Origin: Bacteroidales bacterium
Lineage (GTDB): Bacteria > Bacteroidota > Bacteroidia > Bacteroidales > UBA932
Length of the DNA stretch: 64,000 nt
Reading direction: 5' to 3'
Assembly (NCBI GenBank): GCA_017935505.1
Contig: JAGBHM010000014.1
Location: 186,001 to 250,000, forward strand
Under the pieces are notes generated by a model. The model worked only from the letters and a program-made list of their open reading frames with translations, was not told the DNA's origin and searched no databases. Below are positions 7,375 through 17,112 of this stretch, piece after piece (position 1 is the stretch's first letter; each line of letters starts with the position of its first letter). A program made the translations under genes and the position numbers.

Positions 7375-10300
7375 TCAGGCAATCAAACTATGTAGCCCTT
7401 CCACATATCTCCTAACGCTAATCATATTCTGACCGAATACATCTACCCAATTAAAATCACAGAATGGGGTATCATTTACAAGAGTCGGTAATGATATATC
7501 GCCATTTTCACACACATAGGTTATGATTGTCTTAATGTATTCTTCTTGTGTGCTGTTCAATACATTGTCTGATAGGAACTCCGAAAACTTTTCAAGTGCA
7601 ATTGTCCTGTCAACACCAATTTGCGCTCTGATAAATGCAGCAACGCTATCGCCACATATCATTTGTCTCCTTTCTATGTATTTCTGATACTCCTCTTTGG
7701 TTCCTAACTCCTTCCAACAGATACGCTCAAGTTCAACAATGTCCTTTTGCTCCAATTTTTCCATCTTGAATATCTTCTGTAGAACAGGAAGGTTCTTGTT
7801 ATTTGCAAGGTAATCAATCACCCTTTGCTTATATGAAAGCCTTGGAACTAATCCCATTGGGTTATCCAATATCTGTACGGTGTCTTCAATGTCAAGTGTG
7901 AAGGTCCTATTACTTGTTCCTATGATAAACTGAATCAAGTCTCTCAACTCCTTGCGCACAAACTCCAATCGGTCAAGTGTAGCGGTTTCCCAAAATGCAG
8001 GTGTTGCCACCTCCAATATAACGGGCATCTTTGCCAATACTTGAGGAATTGAAGCCTTTTCTTGGAGATGTTGGGCAATCTCAAATACCTTTACCTTGCA
8101 GCGTTCGGCCTGTACATCTTCACTAATCATAGATAATTCTATGTTCAGCATAAGGATATCAAACTTCTTTGCTCCAAGTTCAGATGTCATATCTGAAACA
8201 AGCGGTGCAATTACATCTTTCAACTCAACTGCATCAACACTTGAAAGGTAGGTCCAAGCCTCTTTATTTCTGTACTTATCCACAACACTCCAATGTTGAC
8301 GTACTGATATATGGCTATCATTAAGCCTTGAAACCTGACTATGTAATATGTCCTTAACATCATCGTGAAGCATCTTGGCAAATGAATCACTTTGGTAAGA
8401 ATAATGCTGAAGAACTTGTGCCAAATCTACCCTCAAGCCAAATAGTCTCTCAGTTATTGATATTTGTGAAAGAAGTTCTTTCCCTTTAGGATTTTGATTG
8501 AAGAACTCAAAGTTCCCGCACCAATCAAATATGTAGAACTCTTTCTTGTCATCATTAACATCAAAGATATCCTTAGACAGACGGGTACCACGTCCAATCA
8601 TCTGCCAAAACTTGATGTATGAGTATATCGGTTTAAAGAAAACAAGGTTCAGGATGTCGGGAACATCAATGCCTGTATCAAGCATTGCAACTGAGACTGC
8701 TATCTGTGGCCTCTTGTCCCTTACCTCAAATGTATTGATAAGGTCTTGGGCGTAATTTACAGAATAGTCTATCAGTACGCAGAAATCTGAACCATATTGA
8801 GGATACATCTCATTGAACCTCTCTACAATCAATTCAGCGTGCTTATGGTTGTATGCAAATATGATTGTCTTTCCAATAAGGTCTCCTCCTTGTACTTTAA
8901 GGCCGTTATCCATCAAATCAATAAGAACCTTATCAATGGTATCCTTATTGAAAATATATTTGAAAATTTCTTTCTTGTCTATATCCCGATAGTATCCCGC
9001 TCCTTCCGACTCAAGGTCAAGAGCATTCTTTGCCTTCTCATACTTCCACACCTCTTCCATCTGCTTCTTCTCTTCAATAGACAAGGTATCATATTTAATT
9101 CCGCGCTTGAGTATATCAGTTGTGCGGGCTATAGGGATATATGGAACAAGGAACTTATCTTCTACTGCCTCATCCAACTCATAAGCAAAGTTCGGTTCGC
9201 CACCTTCCAATTGGAACAGGTCATAGGTGCTTCTGTCAACGTCTTCTCTTGGTGTTGCAGTCAGCCCCACAATCATAGAATCGAAGTAATCAAAAATTGC
9301 GGTGTATTTACCAAAAACGGAACGGTGGGCCTCGTCAATTATGATAAGGTCAAAACGCCCCACAGAGAACTTCTTGGTATCGCTGTCTATGTAATTTATC
9401 ATTGTCTGATACGTAGAGAACATAATCCTTGCATCAAAGTCGGGTTCTCTCGTCTCATTCAATATTGTTGTGGTTGTATTTGGAAGGAGTTTTGCAAAGT
9501 TCTTTGCTGCTTGGTTTACAAGTGCGGTCCTGTCGGCAAGGAAAAGTATGCTCTTGGCCCAATCATTCCTCATAAGTACATCAGTCAAAGAGATGGCAAC
9601 ACGTGTCTTTCCTGTTCCTGTAGCCATTACCAACAATCCCCGTCTATGATTGCTGTTGAAATGCTCACATAGTGCCCTTATGCCACGTTTCTGATACTCG
9701 CGGTCAGTGATTTCATCATTTATATTGAGGTCTGTTATTCCACTACGTCCCCTTCTTTGAATCAATGTATTCAAGCCCTTCTCTGTATGGAAGCCATAAA
9801 TCTTTCTTGGAGGATATCCGAGGCCATCAATTATATAGGTCTCAAATCCATTGGAATAATATATTACAGGTTTGACTCCATACTGCTGCTCAAGGCATTG
9901 TGCATATAGTTCTGCCTGATGCTTTCCTGCGCTTGGGGAAATGGCTGTCTTCTTAGCCTCAATAACGGCAAGCGGTTTGCCATTGGCTCCGAACAGAACA
10001 TAATCAGCATAACCAACACCCGCATTATTTGGCATTCCCGACACCTCTATTTCAATCCCTGCCTTGCTTGGTGCTATTGCCCCATCAGTTGTCAAGATAT
10101 CCCATTTTGCCTCCTTTAGCATAAGGTCAATGAACATCTCGCGTGTCTCAGCCTCAGAAATTGAGTGGTCAAACTCAGCCTGTGCAGGATGCTCCACAGC
10201 CTCTGCATCAACACTTGCAACAAACTCTTCAGATGGTGCCTTTACATCTGCAACGGATTTGATGTACATTGGATTTGCAGGAATCAACTCCTTATCAAAT

Positions 10301-10695
10301 GGCTTAAGGGTATCAATTATCCTAAGTTTAAGAAGTATTGCTCCTACAACATTATACAGGTTGAGAAGGCAGAAGAATGATTCTCTTTTTGACACACCGC
10401 CTGAGTGAGCACCTGTATTGCCTACCTTACGAATATAATGGGCAGCCATCATCACCCTGTCATCATCCACAAACTCCATAAAAGGTGCTCCTGTCATCAA
10501 CTCATACAGGCTATCCCTTCTCTCAATGACAATCCCTTTGAGGGTATATATGGCCTTAACAATCCATTCAAGACCCCTTCGGCAATTCAATGCACATACG
10601 TCATTGTCTGATTGCTGACTATCCTCTGCCATTCTACAGAAATGGTAAAGGTCATTAAGAGCGTCAATTTCTTTAAGGTAGTCGAAGTTCTTCAT
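7375..10695 (-). CDS. hsdR: Type I restriction enzyme, R subunit (HsdR)
   Basis: A 1106-residue restriction and translocation subunit. Order of parts: an N-terminal DUF4145-like helical region (about 1-130), a PD-(D/E)XK nuclease with Asp231 and IEAKK (Glu246, Lys248), an SF2 helicase with ATGTGKT (358-364) and DEAH (454-457), SAT-like and ARTT motifs, a second RecA lobe ending in QMIGRGTRLSKDIF, and a C-terminal region that docks to the methylase. Length and motifs are intact. HsdR with HsdM and HsdS moves DNA and cuts unmodified sites at a distance. It is the last gene of the operon, starting 10 nt after the small membrane gene. Confidence 0.95.
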   Translation of the reverse strand: MKNFDYLKEIDALNDLYHFCRMAEDSQQSDNDVCALNCRRGLEWIVKAIYTLKGIVIERRDSLYELMTGAPFMEFVDDDRVMMAAHYIRKVGNTGAHSGGVSKRESFFCLLNLYNVVGAILLKLRIIDTLKPFDKELIPANPMYIKSVADVKAPSEEFVASVDAEAVEHPAQAEFDHSISEAETREMFIDLMLKEAKWDILTTDGAIAPSKAGIEIEVSGMPNNAGVGYADYVLFGANGKPLAVIEAKKTAISPSAGKHQAELYAQCLEQQYGVKPVIYYSNGFETYIIDGLGYPPRKIYGFHTEKGLNTLIQRRGRSGITDLNINDEITDREYQKRGIRALCEHFNSNHRRGLLVMATGTGKTRVAISLTDVLMRNDWAKSILFLADRTALVNQAAKNFAKLLPNTTTTILNETREPDFDARIMFSTYQTMINYIDSDTKKFSVGRFDLIIIDEAHRSVFGKYTAIFDYFDSMIVGLTATPREDVDRSTYDLFQLEGGEPNFAYELDEAVEDKFLVPYIPIARTTDILKRGIKYDTLSIEEKKQMEEVWKYEKAKNALDLESEGAGYYRDIDKKEIFKYIFNKDTIDKVLIDLMDNGLKVQGGDLIGKTIIFAYNHKHAELIVERFNEMYPQYGSDFCVLIDYSVNYAQDLINTFEVRDKRPQIAVSVAMLDTGIDVPDILNLVFFKPIYSYIKFWQMIGRGTRLSKDIFDVNDDKKEFYIFDWCGNFEFFNQNPKGKELLSQISITERLFGLRVDLAQVLQHYSYQSDSFAKMLHDDVKDILHSQVSRLNDSHISVRQHWSVVDKYRNKEAWTYLSSVDAVELKDVIAPLVSDMTSELGAKKFDILMLNIELSMISEDVQAERCKVKVFEIAQHLQEKASIPQVLAKMPVILEVATPAFWETATLDRLEFVRKELRDLIQFIIGTSNRTFTLDIEDTVQILDNPMGLVPRLSYKQRVIDYLANNKNLPVLQKIFKMEKLEQKDIVELERICWKELGTKEEYQKYIERRQMICGDSVAAFIRAQIGVDRTIALEKFSEFLSDNVLNSTQEEYIKTIITYVCENGDISLPTLVNDTPFCDFNWVDVFGQNMISVRRYVEGLHSLIA

Positions 10696-10705
10696 AAACG
10701 GTTCC

Positions 10706-10921
10706 TTATCTGTTAAACTTGTTCCTCTCTTCTCCCATTATGCCACAAATGCATAGAATCAGATACAACGGCAGCAGTCCAAATATGAGACTGATGATAA
10801 CCCCTTTCATTGTAGGCTGATTCCTTGAGTGCTTAATTGCAGACACAATCAGGGCAATCACCCCAAATATCAATAGCATCATTATCAGAAATGATAGATT
10901 TGAACCTGCTGTTGTTTCCAT
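10706..10921 (-). CDS. Small two-helix membrane protein inside the restriction operon, unknown function
   Basis: A 71-residue protein from the ATG at 10921 (a TTG four codons upstream is possible). It has two hydrophobic segments, about residues 10-29 (LSFLIMMLLIFGVIALIVSA) and 39-59, joined by a basic loop KHSRNQPTMKG, and a charged tail. No family is recognised. It sits 8 nt after hsdS and 10 nt before hsdR, spacing tight enough that all must be co-transcribed. Lone membrane peptides are not part of standard type I systems. It might be an accessory or an unrelated passenger. Confidence 0.65.
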   Translation of the reverse strand: METTAGSNLSFLIMMLLIFGVIALIVSAIKHSRNQPTMKGVIISLIFGLLPLYLILCICGIMGEERNKFNR

Positions 10922-10929
10922 AATATCAA

Positions 10930-12045
10930 TCAATTAAAATAATAATCCATTCTGCTGTTGAAGAGTGTTTCAGTCTCTGCAATTGATTGTTTTATCAGTT
11001 CCTTCTGCTTCTCTATGGCTTCAATCTTAGACGCGAACTCTTGTTGGTAGGAAATAGGTATCATCGGTATTACTAATTCTTCAATATCCTTATTTGATAT
11101 ATTTCCTTGCCGAACACCACGATTTATCGCTGTAAGGCTATACTTAACTCTTTTATCTTTTAGAAAGTATTGAAGGTACTCTGTACAAATATTGGTAGAT
11201 AATTCAATTTTAGCATTTCGCTGATTTAGATAATATTTCGGGTATGTGTTATCTAAGACGCAGACATTACCATAGTCATCCTTGCCTGCTGTACCTGTCA
11301 ATGATATTACTAAATCATTGGGATATACTATATACTTAGATAAAGTGTCTTCTTCCTTATAAAATACAAGTTGTGATGTTCTTAATCTTCCCGTGTTTAT
11401 GTTTCCTATTCTCAAAATAGGTACTCCGTCATCTGTGAAGAGATTACTTTTGAAAGCATATCCTCCACGAACAGTCACAAGTTCTCCCAACTTCTTTACC
11501 TCCCATCCCTTTTCATTAGTTATAGGGTCGCCAAACATAGTGTAGAAAATTGATTGGGCAAGATTATCAAGTTCCTTCAATTGTTCCTTCTGTCTCTCAA
11601 TTATAGATGAAAGGCAATCCAATTCGGCAACGATGCGTTCTTGTTCGGATAAAGAGGAAGGGAAACATATATCAAGCAATTTGAGTTCCTTGATATCCAG
11701 GTTCTTTTGTGCAACACCTTTTCCCAATGAATATATTTTATCATTAAGTGATATGACTTGCTTGTCGAGAAATGATTGTATTAAAGCGTGGCTGTTGCTG
11801 GCTATAGTTAGTCCACTATCATTCAAGAAAAATTTACCTTGTACATAGCGTACACATTTGGGAGACATAGCAAAGCGAGAGACAATTAGGCAATTTTCTC
11901 TGTTATATCTATCCATTAGGAACGTAGCCCCGCCACCTCCATAAACGGGGTAAATTGAACCACCATCTTTCTTCTGTACGACACGAGTTCCATAACTTAT
12001 AGAACAAATATCTCCAAGTTTCTTTATTTCCCAACCTTCTTTCAT
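10930..12045 (-). CDS. hsdS: Type I restriction enzyme, specificity subunit (HsdS)
   Basis: A 371-residue HsdS that sets the target sequence for both methylation and restriction. It has the usual repeated plan: a first target-recognition domain beginning WEIKKLGDICSISYGTRV, a central conserved helix (SEQERIVAELDCLSSIIERQ, then KEQLKELDNLAQSIF), a second recognition domain beginning GWEVKKLGELVTVRGGYAFK, and a second C-terminal helix ending in QSIAETETLFNSRMDYYF. Both halves look complete, so a bipartite site is expected, but the bases cannot be predicted. Its start overlaps the upstream 229-231-residue gene by 4 nt. Confidence 0.93.
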   Translation of the reverse strand: MKEGWEIKKLGDICSISYGTRVVQKKDGGSIYPVYGGGGATFLMDRYNRENCLIVSRFAMSPKCVRYVQGKFFLNDSGLTIASNSHALIQSFLDKQVISLNDKIYSLGKGVAQKNLDIKELKLLDICFPSSLSEQERIVAELDCLSSIIERQKEQLKELDNLAQSIFYTMFGDPITNEKGWEVKKLGELVTVRGGYAFKSNLFTDDGVPILRIGNINTGRLRTSQLVFYKEEDTLSKYIVYPNDLVISLTGTAGKDDYGNVCVLDNTYPKYYLNQRNAKIELSTNICTEYLQYFLKDKRVKYSLTAINRGVRQGNISNKDIEELVIPMIPISYQQEFASKIEAIEKQKELIKQSIAETETLFNSRMDYYFN

Positions 12046-12731
12046 AACTTATCAATTTTGCATTTATCTTGAAGCATATTCAAAAAGTTATGGTTGCGGC
12101 ATAATTCGTGCTTTTGTTTTATAAAACTATCAAAGCCAAGTGTAAGCATATTTTTTAATTTTTCTTTCTTGAATTGCTCAATGATAGATGCCGCCAGTGC
12201 AGTGTCTTCATTATCTTGTTTATAATATATCCGTTGACAACCATCAGTGAACTCTACGTCGTTATCATTAATAGCATTGTTAATGGCTTTAAGTAAACTA
12301 GTCATTAACGATAGAATACGTTGGTAACTATCTGGATTGAATGATTCTTTTGAAAACTTTAAGTTATAATCTAAATAGTTATCAGTAATATTTTTACACA
12401 GAAATTCAATATGAGATTGTTTATGCTGCAGAAAATCTTTATTAAGAAAATGATAAGGTAGACATAAACCATTCAGAATATACCTCAAAAAACTATCTAT
12501 CTCTTGGTTTGCATTACTTAAAAGTGTATATAATTTTTTATATAATTCATATTCTTGTGCCTCAGTTTGTCTCTTATGAAGTTCCGTCTGAAATTGCTGG
12601 AGTTTATACTGCTGCCATCCTAGACTAATCATAATAAGTGCATTCACTGCTGTTATCCCTATAGTCCACCAATCAGGACCTTTTATTGTTTCAATAAGTT
12701 CTTGAAGTAGTATGTTTGTATTGGAATCCAT
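12042..12731 (-). CDS. Membrane-anchored helical protein between hsdM and hsdS, unknown function
   Basis: About 229 residues from the ATG at 12731 (a GTG two codons earlier is an alternative). One transmembrane helix lies near the N-terminus (WWTIGITAVNALIMISLGW), followed by a likely coiled coil QQYKLQQFQTELHKRQTEA and a mostly helical body. It matches no restriction component I know. It starts within 15 nt of the end of hsdM and overlaps hsdS by 4 nt, so it is translationally coupled. It is visibly richer in A and T than hsdM and hsdR, which suggests separate acquisition. The topology resembles small membrane-tethered proteins of phage-defence loci, but that is inference. Confidence 0.68.
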   Translation of the reverse strand: MDSNTNILLQELIETIKGPDWWTIGITAVNALIMISLGWQQYKLQQFQTELHKRQTEAQEYELYKKLYTLLSNANQEIDSFLRYILNGLCLPYHFLNKDFLQHKQSHIEFLCKNITDNYLDYNLKFSKESFNPDSYQRILSLMTSLLKAINNAINDNDVEFTDGCQRIYYKQDNEDTALAASIIEQFKKEKLKNMLTLGFDSFIKQKHELCRNHNFLNMLQDKCKIDKL

Positions 12732-12745
12732 AATCACATAAATTA

Positions 12746-14239
12746 CTACATATACTTTTCACGGAACTCGGCAAGTGCCTCCGTAATTTGAGATTGCAAA
12801 GTGTCTATGCGCCCCAATATGATATCGGGCTGTTCATACTCTACTACCTCGCGTTCAATCTCTTTGTATTTGTTCATTGAGAGGTCATAATCTTTCTCTC
12901 TTATCTCTTCTACAGGAACAAGGAATGACTGCTCTTTGCGTGTACGTGTCTCTTCTGCTGCAAGGTTGTGGAAACGTGATATAACATCAGGAATATCATT
13001 TTCTGTAACCTCTGTTCTCTTTTGGTCAAGTGAATAGCCGTCGGCCTTCATATCATAAAACCATACCTTATCAGTACCACCTGCATTGGTCTTGGTGAAG
13101 ATAAGAATGGCGGTAGATACACCTGAATATGGTTGGAATACTCCCGACGGCATTGATATAACCGCCTGAAGTCTGTGTTTGTCTACAAGTTCTTTTCTCA
13201 CCGCTTTGTGGGCTTTACTGTTGCCAAACAGAACTCCGTCGGGGACAATACTTGCACATCTTCCACCCAACTGAAGCATACGGATAAACAGAGCCACAAA
13301 CAAAAGTTCTGTCTTGGTGGTTGGGGCAATGGCCGACAATGATTTGCTTATAATCTCCTTATCTACGCTTCCTGCAAATGGTGGATTGGCAAGGCAAAGG
13401 GTATATTTGTCGGTATCGGTATTGTCTGCCGATAAACTGTCTTGATAAGAGATGTCAGGGTCATCGGCTCCGTGAAGCATAAGGTTCATTGCACCTATAC
13501 GAAGCATTGTGCTGTCGGTATCAAATCCGTGGAACATACCTTTCTTGAAGTGTTGGGTATTCTCCTTCTTCAGAAGTTCTTGTTTGTACACCTCCTGAAC
13601 ATACTTCGCACTCTCTACAATGAAACCTGCCGAACCCATTGCAGGATCGCAGATAACATCCTTTAGAGTGGGTTTCATCAGTTCCACCATCATACGGATA
13701 ATATGTCTTGGGGTCCTGAATTGGCCATTTGTTCCCGATGCTGCCATCTTACCCAATACATACTCGTAGACATCACCCATCGCATCACGATTATTCATAT
13801 CCAAATCATCAATGCCTTCAATAACCTTAAGCAATGTACGTGGGTTCTGTATCATAAACACAGCATCCTTCATAAACTTGCTGTATGAAGAAGAACTGCT
13901 GTTGTTCAAGTTCTTTATGAATGGGAATACATCATTTCTAACAACATTGAACATCTTTGTTGGTTCGTAGTTCTTGAATACGTTCCATCTCAATGTTTCA
14001 TACGGCACATCCTTATCTGTGTCGGGGTTATGCCACATATCTTTTCCAAACACAGGGTCAGATATCTCCACTCCAAATACTGATGCCGTTGCCTCTTTTT
14101 TCAACTGAGCATCATCCAACATTTTCATAAAGAACAAATATGTCATCTGTTCCAAGATGGTAATTGAATTGGTTATACCTCCCGTCCAAAAGGCATCCCA
14201 TAGTGTGTCTATCCTATTTTTAATATCTCCTGTTATCAT
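12746..14239 (-). CDS. hsdM: Type I restriction enzyme, modification subunit (HsdM)
   Basis: A 497-residue N6-adenine DNA methyltransferase. I start it at MITGDIKNRIDTLWDAFWTG, which is the usual HsdM N-terminus, rather than ten codons earlier. The helical HsdM_N domain is followed by the SAM site DPAMGSAGF (198-206) and the catalytic NPPF (285-288), then the C-terminal helices. With HsdS it forms the M2S methylase. It is the first gene of the operon; a -7 box lies about 110 nt upstream (14350-14357), leaving a long leader with hairpins. Confidence 0.95.
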   Translation of the reverse strand: MITGDIKNRIDTLWDAFWTGGITNSITILEQMTYLFFMKMLDDAQLKKEATASVFGVEISDPVFGKDMWHNPDTDKDVPYETLRWNVFKNYEPTKMFNVVRNDVFPFIKNLNNSSSSSYSKFMKDAVFMIQNPRTLLKVIEGIDDLDMNNRDAMGDVYEYVLGKMAASGTNGQFRTPRHIIRMMVELMKPTLKDVICDPAMGSAGFIVESAKYVQEVYKQELLKKENTQHFKKGMFHGFDTDSTMLRIGAMNLMLHGADDPDISYQDSLSADNTDTDKYTLCLANPPFAGSVDKEIISKSLSAIAPTTKTELLFVALFIRMLQLGGRCASIVPDGVLFGNSKAHKAVRKELVDKHRLQAVISMPSGVFQPYSGVSTAILIFTKTNAGGTDKVWFYDMKADGYSLDQKRTEVTENDIPDVISRFHNLAAEETRTRKEQSFLVPVEEIREKDYDLSMNKYKEIEREVVEYEQPDIILGRIDTLQSQITEALAEFREKYM

Positions 14240-14349
14240 TGTTGGGTATATACACAAACTACAACCCAAAATATGGGTTATATAAAAGGGTTAAATATAT
14301 TATTGATAATATGCTTGCTTTACAATTTGCAGGTAGTTGGCTGCTGTTA

Positions 14350-14357
14350 CAAATGTA
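14350..14357 (-). promoter_or_regulatory. -7 promoter box of the hsd operon
   Basis: Minus strand TACATTTG matches TAnnTTTG. It is the best promoter candidate between nqrF and hsdM; no clear -33 element is seen. Confidence 0.45.
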
Positions 14358-14499
14358 CAAATAATAATGTTATGAAGGAATATGTTTGAGTGCAGCGAAT
14401 TAGGAATTTGGGGGGCAGCTGTGATAGATTGCCAGCCAAACCGAAGGCCATTTTGGGGACTTTGATGTGGAAGGAAGGTGAGAGAAGATGTGAGTATAG

Positions 14500-14540
14500 T
14501 ACAAAAACCAAGAGGGCAACCCTTTTGGGTCACCCTCCTT
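14500..14540 (-). terminator. Terminator of the nqr operon
   Basis: On the minus strand AGGGTGACCC-AAAA-GGGTTGCCCT forms a stem with a 2-bp internal mismatch, followed by TTGGTTTTTG, 26 nt or more after the nqrF stop codon. Confidence 0.6.
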
Positions 14541-14565
14541 GCTATTTTGGAGCGGTATGGTATTA

Positions 14566-15825
14566 TTAACCGCCAAAGTTATCGAACAGGATGTTCTCTG
14601 ATGGAACTCCAAGGCTGTCGAGAAGATTTACTACCGACTGTGCCATCATAGGAGGTCCGCACATCAAGTAAAGGATATCCTCTGGAGCCTCATGGTTCTT
14701 GAGATATGTTTCATAAAGTACATTGTGAACAAATCCAGGAACATATGGTACACCAGCTTTGTCAGCCTCAGGATCCGGTCTGTCGAGTGCCAGATGGAAC
14801 TTGAAGTTAGGGAACTCTTTCTCGATCTGAGCGTAATCCTCAAGGTAGAATGCCTCTTTCAAGCTGCGGGCACCATAGAAGAAGTTAACTTTTCTATTTG
14901 TCTTCTCAGTCTTGAACAGATGCATGATGTGAGAACGCATAGGGGCCATACCTGCACCACCACCGATGAATACAAACTCTTGATCATCAGGACAGTTGTC
15001 TGGAATGAAGAACTCTCCGTAAGGACCTGAAATCATAACTTTGTCACCAGGTTTGAGTGAGTAGATGTATGAAGAACAGATACCAGGGTTCACATCCATG
15101 AATCCGCCTTTCACTCTGTCGAATGGAGGGGTTGCAATACGTACATTCAATTTGATGATATTGCCCTCTGCAGGATATGTAGCCATAGAGTAAGCTCTAA
15201 GGGTAGGAGTAGGGTTAACCATCTTGAGGTTAAATACACCCATCTTCTCCCAATCCTCACGGAATTGCTCGTCTACATCAATATCTTTATAATCTACAGT
15301 TATTGCAGGTACATCAACCTGGATGTATCCACCTGAACGGTAGTTGAGAGTCTCTCCATCAGGAATTTTAACGCAGAACTCTTTAATGAAGGTAGCAACG
15401 TTTTTGTTGGAGATAACCTCACACTCCCATTTCTTCACGCTCAATGCACTTTCAGGAACCTCAATCTTCAAATCCTCTTTAACTTTAACCTGACAGCCAA
15501 GTCTCCAATTGTTGAGAATCTGTTTTCTGTTGAAGAAACCTACCTCTGTAGGGAGGATTGTTCCACCACCTTCAAGAACTCTACATTTGCACTGACCGCA
15601 GCTGCCTTTACCACCACAAGCAGATGGAAGGAAAATCTTCTCATTGCCAAGGGTAGAAAGAAGAGATCCTCCAGGAGCCACTTCAAGTACTTTAGAACCG
15701 TTGTTTATATCAATTTTTACTGTACCGCTTGGGGTAAGTTTAGCCTTTGCAAATAGCAATAAACCCACTAAGATCAGGGTTACCACCAAAAAGGCTATTA
15801 CTGAAATTATAATAATCTGAGTCAT
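14566..15825 (-). CDS. nqrF: Na+-translocating NADH:quinone reductase subunit F
   Basis: A 419-residue NADH-oxidising subunit. One N-terminal transmembrane helix (about 3-26) is followed by a plant-type 2Fe-2S ferredoxin domain with Cys70, Cys76, Cys79 and Cys111, then an FAD domain (RAYSMATYP) and an NADH domain (FIGGGAGMAPMRSH and the C-terminal YLMCGPPMM). Electrons pass from NADH through FAD and the iron-sulfur centre into the membrane subunits. It is the last gene of nqrABCDEF, 21 nt after nqrE, and is followed by a terminator. Confidence 0.97.
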   Translation of the reverse strand: MTQIIIISVIAFLVVTLILVGLLLFAKAKLTPSGTVKIDINNGSKVLEVAPGGSLLSTLGNEKIFLPSACGGKGSCGQCKCRVLEGGGTILPTEVGFFNRKQILNNWRLGCQVKVKEDLKIEVPESALSVKKWECEVISNKNVATFIKEFCVKIPDGETLNYRSGGYIQVDVPAITVDYKDIDVDEQFREDWEKMGVFNLKMVNPTPTLRAYSMATYPAEGNIIKLNVRIATPPFDRVKGGFMDVNPGICSSYIYSLKPGDKVMISGPYGEFFIPDNCPDDQEFVFIGGGAGMAPMRSHIMHLFKTEKTNRKVNFFYGARSLKEAFYLEDYAQIEKEFPNFKFHLALDRPDPEADKAGVPYVPGFVHNVLYETYLKNHEAPEDILYLMCGPPMMAQSVVNLLDSLGVPSENILFDNFGG

Positions 15826-15846
15826 ATCTTATACCTTTTTTAGTGA

Positions 15847-16464
15847 TTAAAGTTGAATACCCATAAATCCCATGAATGCTATACCCATAAGACCTACAAT
15901 GATAAATGTTATACCCAAGCCTTTAAGAGGTGCCGGTACATTTGAGTAAGCCAGCTTCTCTCTGATTGCTGCAAGTGAAACGATGGCAAGGAACCAACCA
16001 ATGCCGGAACCCAAACCGAATGTTGTAGCTTCAGCGAGTGTCTCATAACCTCTCTGCTGCATGAATAGTGAACCACCCATGATTGCACAGTTTACGGCAA
16101 TCAGCGGAAGGAAGATACCAAGTGAAGAGTATAGTGCAGGGGCAAATTTCTCAACAACCATCTCCACCAGCTGTACAAATGCTGCAATAACAGCAATGAA
16201 GATGATAAAGCTCAAGAAGCTCAAGTCGATATCTGCATATCCCTCTCCAAGCCATGCCAAAGCACCAGCTTTGAGTACATACTCATTAAGCATATAGTTG
16301 AGGGGAACTGTAACACCAAGTACAAATATTACAGCAGCTCCCAAACCAACAGCTGTCTTAACATTTTTAGATACTGCCAAGAATGAACACATTCCCAAGA
16401 AATAGGCAAATATCATATTGTCCACAAAGATGGACTTAACGAATAAACTAATTAGATCTTGCAT
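15847..16464 (-). CDS. nqrE: Na+-translocating NADH:quinone reductase subunit E
   Basis: A 205-residue integral membrane protein with six predicted helices, beginning [20 protein letters not shown]. NqrE and NqrD are inverted homologues that hold an iron centre between them in the membrane; one conserved Cys of this type is seen in [10 protein letters not shown] and another in AVNCAIMGG. It is part of the sodium path in the complex. It lies 15 nt after nqrD. Confidence 0.96.
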   Translation of the reverse strand: MQDLISLFVKSIFVDNMIFAYFLGMCSFLAVSKNVKTAVGLGAAVIFVLGVTVPLNYMLNEYVLKAGALAWLGEGYADIDLSFLSFIIFIAVIAAFVQLVEMVVEKFAPALYSSLGIFLPLIAVNCAIMGGSLFMQQRGYETLAEATTFGLGSGIGWFLAIVSLAAIREKLAYSNVPAPLKGLGITFIIVGLMGIAFMGFMGIQL

Positions 16465-16479
16465 AATTGAATGTGTTTA

Positions 16480-17100
16480 TTATTTCTTAACCTCATCTTT
16501 CTGGAAACTTCTCTGCAACCAGATGAAGCATCCTGTAATTATAAGTGCCATAGGAGGCATAATGAACATACCGTTATTCAAGTACCAGCCACCATTTGCC
16601 ATATACCAGCTCTCTGGAATTATCTGGAAACCGAACAAGGTACCTGAACCGATAAGCTCTCTTATGAAAGCTATGGCAATAAGGATAAGACCATATCCCG
16701 CGCCATTGGCCAAACCGTCGATTAATGAAGGAAGCGGTTTGTTTCCAAGGGCAAAAGCCTCGATTCTACCCATAATGATACAGTTTGTAATAATCAGACC
16801 TACATATACAGAAAGCTGTTTGCTGACATCATATGCAAATGCCTTTAGAATCTGGTCTACAAGAATTACAAGAAGAGCAACAATTACCAACTGCACGATA
16901 ATACGGATTCGGTTAGGAATTGTATTTCTGAGCAGTGATGCAATCAAGCTGGCAAAACCTGTTACAGCAGTTACAGATATCGCCATTACACACGCAGGCT
17001 CCAACTTTACGGTTACAGCCAACGCAGAACAGATACCGAGTACCAGTACGGTTACCGGATTGTTCTTTAAAATAGGGTTTGTAATAATACTTTTATCCAT
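16480..17100 (-). CDS. nqrD: Na+-translocating NADH:quinone reductase subunit D
   Basis: A 206-residue six-helix membrane subunit, homologous to NqrE. Typical stretches are [17 protein letters not shown] and [19 protein letters not shown], whose cysteines (in GICSAL and TNCIIMGR) belong to the intramembrane iron site. The C-terminus is charged (FQKDEVKK). It lies 12 nt downstream of nqrC in the same operon. Confidence 0.96.
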   Translation of the reverse strand: MDKSIITNPILKNNPVTVLVLGICSALAVTVKLEPACVMAISVTAVTGFASLIASLLRNTIPNRIRIIVQLVIVALLVILVDQILKAFAYDVSKQLSVYVGLIITNCIIMGRIEAFALGNKPLPSLIDGLANGAGYGLILIAIAFIRELIGSGTLFGFQIIPESWYMANGGWYLNNGMFIMPPMALIITGCFIWLQRSFQKDEVKK

Positions 17101-17112
17101 TACTGTAACAAT

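Larger units (their letters stand above)
14240..14565. other. Intergenic region: hsdM leader and nqr terminator
   Basis: No convincing gene is present. From the hsdM side it holds a small hairpin (AACCCA at 14263-14268 with TGGGTT at 14274-14279), two GGGTTA repeats, a near-palindrome ATATTAT-TG-ATAATAT at 14297-14312, and a minus-strand -7 box TACATTTG at 14350-14357 that would give hsdM a leader of about 105 nt. The nqr terminator lies at 14500-14540. The repeats could be sites for restriction-operon control, but no controller gene is present. Confidence 0.5.

Noticed and set aside
8797..9672. A 291-codon plus-strand open frame opposite hsdR
   Set aside because: It lies wholly inside the well-supported hsdR gene, has no recognisable domain and its composition is that of an antisense shadow.
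14300..14533. A 77-codon minus-strand frame between nqrF and hsdM
   Set aside because: It overlaps the nqr terminator and the hsd promoter region and looks like no protein family.
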